Of a stretch of DNA of 64,000 bases, positions 48,895 through 56,190 are shown piece after piece. The position numbers and the translations under genes were made by a program. The notes beneath the pieces were generated by a model, which saw only the letters and a list, made by a program, of their open reading frames with translations, was not told the origin of the DNA and did no database searches. Numbering within the stretch: position 1 is the stretch's first letter; every line of letters starts with the position of its first letter. This DNA is from Achromobacter sp. B7 (GTDB taxonomy: Bacteria > Pseudomonadota > Gammaproteobacteria > Burkholderiales > Burkholderiaceae_B): NCBI RefSeq assembly GCF_003600685.1, contig NZ_CP032084.1:5332001-5396000 (forward strand). Direction: 5' to 3'.

Positions 48895-48927
48895 AAAAAG
48901 GCCCGCCGGTAATGGCGGGCTTTTCTT
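48895..48927 (+). terminator. Intrinsic terminator after metG
   Basis: Stem GCCCGCC (48901-48907) with GGCGGGC (48914-48920), six-base loop, followed by TTTTCTTT. An A-run precedes the stem, so it could also act for the convergent trhO gene. Confidence 0.8.
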
Positions 48928-48949
48928 TGGCAGACGGCCCGGGCCAGGG

Positions 48950-49687
48950 CTACGGCTGGGTGGGCGCCAGCTCCGGGTCCAGCGAATGGCGTTCGTCGAA
49001 GACGAAGCATTTGCCGTCATACCCGACGCCGCCGGTTTCCTCGAAATACTTCAGGATGCCGCCGTCCAGCTGATACACGTTGGGAATGCCCGCCTCGTTC
49101 ATGTAAATGGCGGCTTTTTCGCAGCGGATGCCGCCCGTGCAGAAGCTGACCACCGTCTTGCCTTCCAGTTCGGCGCGGTGCGCCTGTACGGCGGCCGGAA
49201 ACTGCGTGAAGCGTTCGATGCGCCAATCGATGGCGTTCTTGAACGTGCCTTCATCGACTTCAAAGGCGTTGCGCGTGTCCAGCATGACGACAGGGCGGCC
49301 GGCATCGTCGGCGCCCTGCTCAAGCCAGCGCGCCAGCGTCTTGGCGTCCACCCCCGGCGCACGGCCCGCTTCAGGGCGGATGGTGGGGTGGTCCATGCGA
49401 ATGATTTCGCGCTTGATCTTGACCAGCAGCTTGCGAAACGGCACGCCTTCGCTATGGCTGAATTTCACTTCCAGGTCTGCAAAGCGCGCATCGGCGCGCA
49501 GCGTTTGCAGGAAGGTGTCGATGCCCTGGGAGGAACCCGCCAGGAACAGGTTGATGCCTTCTTCGGCCAGCAGGATGGTGCCCTTGAGCCCGCAGTCGCC
49601 AGCCACGGTCAGCAGGTGGGCGCGCAGGTCGGGCAGGAGATCCAGCGAAACGAATTTGTAGGCGGCGATATTGACGACGGCAGTCAT
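48950..49687 (-). CDS. trhO: tRNA uridine(34) hydroxylase, rhodanese-type (YceA family)
   Basis: The 245-aa protein has an N-terminal domain ([19 protein letters not shown]) and a C-terminal rhodanese domain with active-site Cys in [12 protein letters not shown], the TrhO signature; it makes 5-hydroxyuridine at tRNA position 34. ATG at 49685-49687 is preferred over a longer frame lacking the family start. Converges with metG across the shared hairpin. Confidence 0.93.
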   Translation of the reverse strand: MTAVVNIAAYKFVSLDLLPDLRAHLLTVAGDCGLKGTILLAEEGINLFLAGSSQGIDTFLQTLRADARFADLEVKFSHSEGVPFRKLLVKIKREIIRMDHPTIRPEAGRAPGVDAKTLARWLEQGADDAGRPVVMLDTRNAFEVDEGTFKNAIDWRIERFTQFPAAVQAHRAELEGKTVVSFCTGGIRCEKAAIYMNEAGIPNVYQLDGGILKYFEETGGVGYDGKCFVFDERHSLDPELAPTQP

Positions 49688-49801
49688 GGCAAAGCAATGC
49701 AAAGCGGTGGGCGAAGCCCGTAATAGTAAACGCTGGGCGGATCGCCCCGCAGGCGCGAGCGCCGGGCAGGCCACGCCGCCCAGCGCCCGGCTTGATCCGT
49801 A

Positions 49802-50599
49802 TCAACGGCTGACGATTTCCTGCTCGATCACCGCGTCCAACACCCAGCGCACAGTTGAAGCGCCCGGCGGCGGGTTCGGGTCGGTCACTTCAACCACGCG
49901 CAGCCGGTAACGGATGCCCGGCTGAAACTGAAAGCCCGTGATGTCGCCATACCAGCACTGCCACGGCTGCGAGGCGCTGTCGCGCACCTGATAGCACAGC
50001 GCGCGACCGGCGCCCCCGTTGCAGGGCACGCGCTCGGCATTCACATAGACCAGCTTGGTCGGCCCGGCTTGCCCGCCCGCCACCGGGTCCACGCGGCGCC
50101 CAAAGTCCAGCGTATCGCCGCTGGCAAGCACCCACGTCATGCGCTGCGGGTTGTTGGTGTTGTCCAGCGACGTCGCGGTGATGCGCGTCAGGCCGGCCAG
50201 GAAGTCCTGCTCAAGCTGCATGTTCTGCGGCGCGCACGCCATCATCGTGGCGACCGGATTCGCTTGCACGATCAGCTGGCCGTTAGCCACGGTATAGGGC
50301 GCGTTGTATTGGTTGCAACCCGCAAAGCCCGATACCCGCGGCGCACCTTGCACATGGACGAAGCTGACAGTCAGGGGACGCGAATTCGACGAGGGATGCG
50401 GAATCGTCCGCAAGCCGCCGCCCGGCAAGGTCCAGCGCGCCAGGTCCCAGCTGGTCTGGGCCAGGATGTCGGAGGCGGAAGCGGGTTGGAAGCGGCGGTC
50501 TTGCCCATCGGCGGCGCGATGGGACGGGCCGGCGCAAGCGGCCAGGGCAACGGATAGCGCGCATGGCGCCAGCCAGCGCAGGATAGCGGTAAAGGGCAT
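49802..50599 (-). CDS. META and DUF4377 domain lipoprotein
   Basis: This 265-aa protein begins with a lipoprotein signal (LSVALAAC, lipobox Cys at about residue 22). A META domain (HslJ-like, about 45-165, with GFAGCNQYNAPYTV) is followed by a DUF4377 region (KLVYVNAERVPCNGGAGRALCYQVRDS ... WYGDITGF). META proteins are envelope or heat-shock linked, with function unknown. The start ATG 50597-50599 was chosen because it opens the signal peptide. A shorter META lipoprotein gene lies 102 bases upstream in the same orientation. Confidence 0.85.
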   Translation of the reverse strand: MPFTAILRWLAPCALSVALAACAGPSHRAADGQDRRFQPASASDILAQTSWDLARWTLPGGGLRTIPHPSSNSRPLTVSFVHVQGAPRVSGFAGCNQYNAPYTVANGQLIVQANPVATMMACAPQNMQLEQDFLAGLTRITATSLDNTNNPQRMTWVLASGDTLDFGRRVDPVAGGQAGPTKLVYVNAERVPCNGGAGRALCYQVRDSASQPWQCWYGDITGFQFQPGIRYRLRVVEVTDPNPPPGASTVRWVLDAVIEQEIVSR

Positions 50600-50701
50600 G
50601 GGCGGTCTCCGCACGTGAGCACGTCAGCAGGTCAGCAAGTCGGGCCGCGCCACGGCGCGATGCCGGGCGCGGAAAGGCGACATTATCGCGCTGCCAAGGG
50701 C

Positions 50702-51232
50702 TTACGGCGTGGGCGGGTCCTGACGGCGTTCAAATTCCAGCACGTCGCCGCCGCGCAAGTTGAACGTCAGGTGCCGGGGCGCGCCACCGCTGTCCAACGT
50801 GAAGGTGTCGATGGCGGTCAGGCCGCGCAGGTAGTCGGCTTCAAGCTTGGCGCGTTCGGGCGGCACGCAGGCCATGCGCGTGGTGGCCGGGGCGTCGATA
50901 AACAACTTGCCGCTTTGCAGCTTGTACGACCCCATATAGCGGTTGCAGCCGGAAAAGCCGTTGACGCGGTACTGCTTGCCTTGCGCCAGAAAGGTCAGCT
51001 GCACGGGCTCGCCATTGTCACCGTGGGGGATGTCGCGCTGGGCGCCGCCCGTCTGGGTCCAGCGCACCAGTTCCCAACTTGTCTGGGCCAGGGAATCTGC
51101 ACTGGTGGCGGCATTGGCCGCGGCGGCGCCTTGCGGGCGCGCGCCTCCGGTGGACCCCGCGCAACCCGCCAATGCCAGGGTCAGCAGGCTCAGGCACAGC
51201 AGCCGGCAACGCGAAGACAGAGGGGTAGGCAT
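50702..51232 (-). CDS. META domain lipoprotein, shorter paralogue
   Basis: This 176-aa protein has a lipobox LTLALAGC (Cys at about residue 21) and a META domain with GFSGCNRYMGSYKLQSG and AKLEADYLRGL. It aligns with the first 170 residues of the neighbouring META-DUF4377 protein (TSWELVRWT versus TSWDLARWT). The start at 51230-51232 has TAGGAGACC upstream. The pair looks like a tandem duplication, one copy having gained or lost the DUF4377 part. Confidence 0.83.
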   Translation of the reverse strand: MPTPLSSRCRLLCLSLLTLALAGCAGSTGGARPQGAAAANAATSADSLAQTSWELVRWTQTGGAQRDIPHGDNGEPVQLTFLAQGKQYRVNGFSGCNRYMGSYKLQSGKLFIDAPATTRMACVPPERAKLEADYLRGLTAIDTFTLDSGGAPRHLTFNLRGGDVLEFERRQDPPTP

Positions 51233-51536
51233 GAATAGGTCTCCTAAAGGTTTCATAGCCCCGACTGTAACCGGCACAGGCCTGTAACGTCCTGCTCTCT
51301 AAACCCTACAGCCGTATCCAAAAGCAGCACGATGGCCCGATTCCATCACGCCGAAGATGCAGGGTGCTGCATCGAATGCCGCATGGCGGCGCCTGTGTCC
51401 GACGCGCAGAATCATTCCAGACCACGCATCTGGCCACCCTGGCAGCACAGGGCAAACAAGCCGATCGCAACGTAACGAACGACGCATGCGTCGGCCGCTT
51501 CTGGCCGGCCATAAAAGATTACCGGGAGACACGGCG
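51233..51536. other. Intergenic region, no gene recognised
   Basis: About 300 bases between the META lipoprotein and the divergent acyltransferase. No convincing small gene or terminator is visible; it presumably holds both promoters. Confidence 0.4.
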
Positions 51537-52703
51537 ATGGGCTTCTTGAGAACTCTACTGGCGCTATCAGTGGTGCTGGACCACCTGGGCGGCGGCTACG
51601 CCGATCACCTTGTCGGCGGGCGGCTGGCGGTGCAACTGTTCTATGTGATTTCGGGCTTTCTGATTTCATATGTGCTGACCGCCACGGACAACTACCAGGG
51701 CGCCACGGGCAAGTTCTACGCCAATCGTTTCCTGCGCCTGTTCCCCATCTATCTGACGGTGGCGGGCCTGACCCTGCTGGCGCATGTTTTAAGCGGCGGC
51801 GCGTTCTTCCGCTTCTATGCAGCCCTGCCCTTCTCGGCCGATCTTTTCCTGGTGCTGTCCAACCTGTTCATCTTCGGACAGGACTGGTTGATGTTCTTCG
51901 GCATTGAACATTCGGCGCTGGCATTCACGGGCAGCTTCGCCAATAGCGAAGTGCCGCTCTACCAGGGACTGCTGGTGCCGCAGGCCTGGACGCTCGGTGT
52001 CGAAATGAGCTTCTACCTGGTCGCGCCTTTTGTATTGGGATCGCCGCGCAGATTGTTGGCCCTGCTTGCCGCATCGTTGGCGCTGCGCGGCGTCTTGATC
52101 GTGACCGGCGTCGGCGTGACGGATCCCTGGACCTATCGGTTCTTTCCCACCGAACTGGCGTTGTTCCTGATCGGTTCGCTATCGCACCAGGTACTGCTGC
52201 CGCGCTTCAAGGCCTGGACGCGCCGGTTTCACCGGCTGCCTGAAGCGGGCACCGTGGCGCTGTTCATCTACACGCTGCTGCACTTTTCCATCGGCATCAA
52301 TCCGACGGTGCGTGATGGGTTGGCGGTGCTGCTGTTTGCCGCGCTGTTGCCGCTGGCTTTTCTGTTCCAGTCGCGCCACCGCCTGGACAAGGCCATCGGA
52401 GAACTCAGCTACCCGATCTATATCTGTCATTCGCTGGTGATCCTGTTCTTCAGCTGGTTGCTCAACGACGTTGAAATGCACCAGCCCATGTTGTTCGCGG
52501 CATTGGTGATCGCGGGTTGCATCGGGTTTTCGGCGCTATTGAACGGCTTGGTGGCGGACCCCGTGGAACGCTTGCGCAGCCGCCTGCGCCGCAAGCCGCA
52601 GCCGGGCGAATTCATGCCCGCGCCGGACCCGCATCGCCGCCCGCAAAGCGCGGTGCCGCCCAGCCCGGCTCAACCCATGGGGCCTATTCGCCGCGTGCCT
52701 TGA
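51537..52703 (+). CDS. Acyltransferase-3 family membrane protein
   Basis: This 388-aa protein with about ten hydrophobic segments belongs to the acyltransferase 3 (OafA/NodX-like) family that O-acetylates or acylates surface carbohydrates. It has SVVLDHLGGGYADH (the His of the family), QLFYVISGFLIS, NRFLRLFPIY, QAWTLGVEMSFYL and SYPIYICHSLVI. The ATG 51537 has GGGAGAC upstream. The last 50 residues are Pro-Arg-rich. It overlaps the convergent XRE gene by 20 bases. Confidence 0.9.
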   Translation: MGFLRTLLALSVVLDHLGGGYADHLVGGRLAVQLFYVISGFLISYVLTATDNYQGATGKFYANRFLRLFPIYLTVAGLTLLAHVLSGGAFFRFYAALPFSADLFLVLSNLFIFGQDWLMFFGIEHSALAFTGSFANSEVPLYQGLLVPQAWTLGVEMSFYLVAPFVLGSPRRLLALLAASLALRGVLIVTGVGVTDPWTYRFFPTELALFLIGSLSHQVLLPRFKAWTRRFHRLPEAGTVALFIYTLLHFSIGINPTVRDGLAVLLFAALLPLAFLFQSRHRLDKAIGELSYPIYICHSLVILFFSWLLNDVEMHQPMLFAALVIAGCIGFSALLNGLVADPVERLRSRLRRKPQPGEFMPAPDPHRRPQSAVPPSPAQPMGPIRRVP

Positions 52704-53088
52704 TGTAGGCGGCAAGCACGAGTTCGATCTGCCGCTTTTCCTGCGAGCTCAAGCGTGAATAGGTGGCGTAGGACACCGATTCGAAGGGCCAGGCCGGTGG
52801 GGCCGGCAGGTCGCCGGGATTGGCGCTGGCCACGGTCGGCTCGGCATAGCCGGAGCTAAGCATCGGCCCTTCTCCGGTACTGAGCCACATCGGGCTGACC
52901 CGCAGGGCGCGGGTCAATTTGATAAGCGCGTCGCTGGAGGGCTGCTGGCGCTGCCCGCTTTCGTAGTTGCCGATAGCGCTTTGCGACAGGTTGCTTGCGA
53001 CCGCCAAGTCCTTTTGAGTCCATCCCTGAAGCATTCTTGCGTTGCGCAGACGATGGCTAAACGTGTCCAATCGATCGACCTGAGACAT
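52684..53088 (-). CDS. XRE-family helix-turn-helix regulator
   Basis: The 134-aa protein starts MSQVDRLDTFSHRLRNARMLQG with an HTH domain (residues 10-65: WTQKDLAVASNLSQSAIGNYESGQRQQPS). The C-terminal part ends in SRLSSQEKRQIELVLAAYIKARGE. ATG at 53086-53088 is favoured over an 80-residue extension with no likeness. A promoter ends so close to this ATG that the mRNA may be leaderless. It converges with and overlaps the acyltransferase gene. Target genes are unknown. Confidence 0.85.
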   Translation of the reverse strand: MSQVDRLDTFSHRLRNARMLQGWTQKDLAVASNLSQSAIGNYESGQRQQPSSDALIKLTRALRVSPMWLSTGEGPMLSSGYAEPTVASANPGDLPAPPAWPFESVSYATYSRLSSQEKRQIELVLAAYIKARGE

Positions 53089-53095
53089 TAATATG

Positions 53096-53124
53096 AAATT
53101 ATTTATTTGATTAAAACATCTCAA
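53096..53124 (-). promoter_or_regulatory. Promoter of the XRE gene, possibly giving a leaderless mRNA
   Basis: On the minus strand TTGAGA (53119-53124) and TAATTT (53096-53101) have a 17-base spacer. Transcription would begin at about 53088-53090, at or within two bases of the ATG. No ribosome site precedes the start. Confidence 0.5.
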
Positions 53125-53693
53125 CACTGGCGCCAAATAAACGGATTGCGCCCCAATTTCAGGGTTAATCCGTAAATCGCAATATTCGCGTGCTTGCGTG
53201 CCGCGTGAGCCGCGGCGGCACGGCTTTATCGAGCCGGTCACACCTGCGAAAACCCAAGCCGGCCAGCCACTTACCCCAATAATCCGGCGCGCGCGGAAAG
53301 GGTAGTCGCACCGGGGTACAACCCGCAAGCCCGACGTTAAAGCCGCCCGAGTTTGTGAGCAATACCGTATGCAAAATAGAAAATAATGTATCGGTAATAC
53401 TTAATAACCCGCAGAGGCAAGGGTGCAAAGTCCGAGGCGGCGCAGTGCTTTCCGTTACCGTTCCCTCACGCCACGGTTACCATCGGAAACTACAGAAACG
53501 TATCTTCACAAAAAAACACGCCCGTGTTTAAATGAAACACGGGCGTGACTTCAAGGCGGCATAGTCCCCGCCGCCGGTGGCCAGCATCAGACAGGAAGCC
53601 GGCCGAAGCCCGTGCCCACATTCAAAAAAACACCGCCAGACGGTCTCGTCATGGCGCGACGCTCCGTGCCGCGCCGGCTCATTGGAAGCATCA
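53125..53693. other. Intergenic region with an antisense-facing terminator
   Basis: About 570 bases with no recognisable protein. It holds the minus-strand terminator at 53510-53547 and a second AT-rich patch near 53370-53410. No promoter for a + transcript could be assigned with confidence. Confidence 0.4.
53510..53547 (-). terminator. Strong minus-strand terminator upstream of the response regulator
   Basis: Perfect 13-bp stem CACGCCCGTGTTT (53517-53529) with AAACACGGGCGTG (53535-53547), loop AAATG, and seven A on the plus side (53510-53516), i.e. a T tract only for minus-strand transcripts. No minus-strand gene precedes it. Confidence 0.85.
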
Positions 53694-54506
53694 ATGAATA
53701 ACACGCTGGATGTCATTTTCCTTGGCAATGACGATGCCAAGCACGCCAGGCTTGTGGATGCCTTGTCTCATCTGGGTTTCTGCGTACGCCGTTGCCATGA
53801 CCTGATCGACGTCTACGACCGCTATTCCCGCCGCCCCAGTCCGCTGGTCGTGCTGGACGCGCCGCTTTCCGATATCCACAACGCCGCCGTACGCTTGCGC
53901 GCGGTCGACCGGGGCCTGGGCATTGTCGCCATCGCCGCCTTTGCCGACGCCGAAAGCCGGATCCGCACGCTGCTGTGCGGTGCGGACGCCTGCCTGCCTC
54001 CGGATGTGACGGGGCTGGAATTGGCCGCGGCATTGCAGGCGCTGGTGCGCCGTGCGGTGGGGCTTGACGGCATGGAAGCCTCGGCGGACACGCACGCCGA
54101 AGAACCGGCCCAGGAAACCTGGCGCCTGGCCAACAAGGGGTGGACACTGATCAGCCCCGCCGGCCGCACACTGGGGCTGACCACTGGCGAACGCGATTTT
54201 CTATCCCGGCTGGTGACGGCGCCCGATCGCAAGATCAGCCGTGACGCGTTCTACGCCGACGGGGCCGACGATGCAGACAGCGGCATCACGCGCCGGCGCT
54301 TCGTCGACGTCATGATCAGCCGCTTGCGGCGCAAGGCCACCGCCAACCAGATGACATTGCCGATCCGGGCTGTGCACGGCTGGGGCTATATGTTCGCGGC
54401 GGATATCGCGCTGGACCCGGACTATCGAGCTTCAGGGGAGGACAGCCGGCAGGACGGGCTGGAAGAATGGGGCCGCGAAACCGAAGACGCCGGCGCGGCA
54501 AACTGA
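53694..54506 (+). CDS. Atypical OmpR-type response regulator
   Basis: The 270-aa protein has a receiver-like N-terminal domain (residues 4-118) and an OmpR/PhoB winged-helix domain (about 150-245: LGLTTGERDFLSRLV, DVMISRLRRKA, IRAVHGWGYMF). The acidic pocket is kept (NDD at 11-13) and VVLDAP supplies a possible phospho-Asp. The usual switch Lys is missing: GADACLPP replaces GADDYLTKP. It may therefore work without phosphorylation. There is no histidine kinase nearby. ATG 53694 was chosen because MNNTLDVIFLGNDDAK matches a receiver start. Confidence 0.85.
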   Translation: MNNTLDVIFLGNDDAKHARLVDALSHLGFCVRRCHDLIDVYDRYSRRPSPLVVLDAPLSDIHNAAVRLRAVDRGLGIVAIAAFADAESRIRTLLCGADACLPPDVTGLELAAALQALVRRAVGLDGMEASADTHAEEPAQETWRLANKGWTLISPAGRTLGLTTGERDFLSRLVTAPDRKISRDAFYADGADDADSGITRRRFVDVMISRLRRKATANQMTLPIRAVHGWGYMFAADIALDPDYRASGEDSRQDGLEEWGRETEDAGAAN

Positions 54507-54547
54507 TCTGGGTGCAAAGCCCATGGCGCGTTCAGATTGAACGGGCG

Positions 54548-54587
54548 AAAAAAACGCGGCGCTGCCCCCGAGAGGTAAGACGCCGCG
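54548..54587 (-). terminator. Minus-strand terminator downstream of the response regulator
   Basis: Arms CGCGGCG (54555-54561) and CGCCGCG (54581-54587), loop of 19 bases, followed on the minus strand by seven T (A-run 54548-54554). Only the minus direction has the T tract, yet no minus-strand gene is annotated upstream of it. Confidence 0.7.
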
Positions 54588-54945
54588 CTAAAACAACACG
54601 TGAACCCGGAGTCATCAGCCGGCACTGATGCCTTCTACCTGGATCACGCGATTCCAACATTCGTGCCTCATACTGCTCACGCACGGTCCGACCGTGAACT
54701 TCTGCGCGGTCTCTAGTCCGCGCACAAGCTGCAACGTGATCAACGCCTGGGTGCTGGCCGGCCCCGACTACTGGCTGACTTCCACCCGTATCAGCGGTTT
54801 TCCACTTGGATAGCCGCGTGATGAACGAAGTTTATGACTTGGCACCCGAATCCAGTAATTCTTTGTTGATAGCCTTCTATACCTATTTGATATAGCAGAG
54901 CCCTTTGAGTCATCGTCCTAAAATGCGGACTAAAGGACAGGTCCA
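54588..54945. other. Intergenic region between response regulator and K+ channel; possible minus-strand RNA
   Basis: No recognised gene. The minus-strand terminator at 54548-54587 implies a minus-strand transcript here. One minus frame reads as a plausible short protein (ALITLQLVRGLETAQKFTV, then CWNRVIQVEGISAG), but it is broken by an in-frame TAG near 54766 and is not called. A plus frame at 54628-54813 (61 codons) has fair codon use but no likeness. The TAAAAT at 54919-54924 is a likely -10 for the channel gene. Confidence 0.35.
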
Positions 54946-56157
54946 ATGCCGCTAACCTCTGTGTCGCTGATGCGCCTGCACAAGAAAGTGCTGGCGGTGT
55001 TTCCCCCCAACTGGTGCCTGGCCATCCTGGTTGCGCTGGACGGCTACGCATTCATGCACCCCGTGTTGCGCGAAGTGCGCGCGCGCGAATATTCGTTCTG
55101 GCTGGCGCTGGACAATTGGCATGAAGTGATGCGCGTGGTGGGCCTGTTGGAAATCCCGCGCCTGGTGCTGGGTGTGGGGCTACAGGTGATTGCCATCGGC
55201 CTGATCTTGAAGGCGCGCATCGCCTGGGCGTTCTCGCTGGTGCTGCTGATCGGCATCGGCACCTTCGCGATCCTTGGCGACAGCGGCCGCGCGGGGCTGG
55301 GCATCTACACGATGGTGCTGGTGATTGCGCTGGTGGTGTATTGGCGCCGCTTTGACCGCGCAAGCGTGACGGCGGGTTCGCTGTTCGCGCTGGTCAGCGT
55401 GATGTCCCTGTTGATCTACGCCGTCTTCGGCACCCTCTACCTGGGCGAAGAATTCAACCCGCCGGTCAAGGACGCGGGCACCGCGTTCTACTTTTCCATC
55501 GTGTCGATGTCGACCGTGGGCTATGGCGACATCACGCCGCACAGCACCACCGCCAGGCTGTTTACCGCGTCGATTATCATCCTGGGCATTACCGTGTTCG
55601 CCACGTCCATCAGCGCCATCGCCGGCCCGGTGATCGGCGGCAACTTGAAACGGCTGGTCAAAGGCAAGTTTTCAACCGCCATGAGAAAAAACCACATCAT
55701 CATCGCGGGCGCGACGCCGCTGGCGCTTAGCGTCTACGCCGGATTGCGCCGGCGCGGCGACGAAGTCACGGTAATCGTGCCGCCCGGCATGCCGCATGAA
55801 TACCCCGCCGCCACCGATTTGATCGAAGGCGACCCGTCCAGCGTAGACGTGTTGCACAACGCCGGCGTGACGCGTGCGCGCTATGTGCTGGCGCTGCGCG
55901 ACGACGACGCCGAAAACGCGTTCATCGTGCTGGCCGCCAAAGAGGCCACGGCGCAGGGCGGCGCCAAGACCGTGGCGCTGGTCAACACCAGCAAGCATCT
56001 GGAAAAGATGCGGCGCGTGCATCCGGACCTGGTGTTCTCGGTGCAACTGCTGGGCGCCGAGTTGCTGGCGCGTGCCATCAACGGCGAACCGATGGACGGC
56101 CAGGCCATCACCGACTTGTTCTTCGCCAAGGCCGAACCGCAGGCCAAGGCGCCCTGA
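54946..56157 (+). CDS. Ion channel protein with TrkA-N (Kch-like K+ channel)
   Basis: This 403-aa membrane protein has about six hydrophobic segments, a pore with selectivity filter STVGYGD (189-195), and a cytoplasmic TrkA-N/RCK NAD-binding domain (about 245-390: HIIIAGATPLALSVYAGLRRRGDEVTVI). It is a K+-selective channel, expected to be gated by the RCK ligand or voltage. The TAAAAT box at 54919-54924 and AAAGGACAG near the start suggest a short leader. Its stop lies four bases from the convergent EAL gene. Confidence 0.92.
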   Translation: MPLTSVSLMRLHKKVLAVFPPNWCLAILVALDGYAFMHPVLREVRAREYSFWLALDNWHEVMRVVGLLEIPRLVLGVGLQVIAIGLILKARIAWAFSLVLLIGIGTFAILGDSGRAGLGIYTMVLVIALVVYWRRFDRASVTAGSLFALVSVMSLLIYAVFGTLYLGEEFNPPVKDAGTAFYFSIVSMSTVGYGDITPHSTTARLFTASIIILGITVFATSISAIAGPVIGGNLKRLVKGKFSTAMRKNHIIIAGATPLALSVYAGLRRRGDEVTVIVPPGMPHEYPAATDLIEGDPSSVDVLHNAGVTRARYVLALRDDDAENAFIVLAAKEATAQGGAKTVALVNTSKHLEKMRRVHPDLVFSVQLLGAELLARAINGEPMDGQAITDLFFAKAEPQAKAP

Positions 56158-56159
56158 TC

Positions 56160-56190
56160 GCTACGCCGCCGTCGCGCCCGGCGGCGTAGC
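56160..56190. repeat. Hairpin between the channel and EAL genes
   Basis: GCTACGCCGCC (56160-56170) and GGCGGCGTAGC (56180-56190) form a perfect 11-bp stem. It overlaps the end of the EAL coding sequence and lacks a T tract on either side, so it is at best a weak terminator. Confidence 0.55.

Noticed and set aside
54620..54830. Broken minus-strand gene near the K+ channel
   Set aside because: The frame is interrupted by TAG near 54766 and no family is recognised, so it is noted as a finding but not called as a pseudogene.
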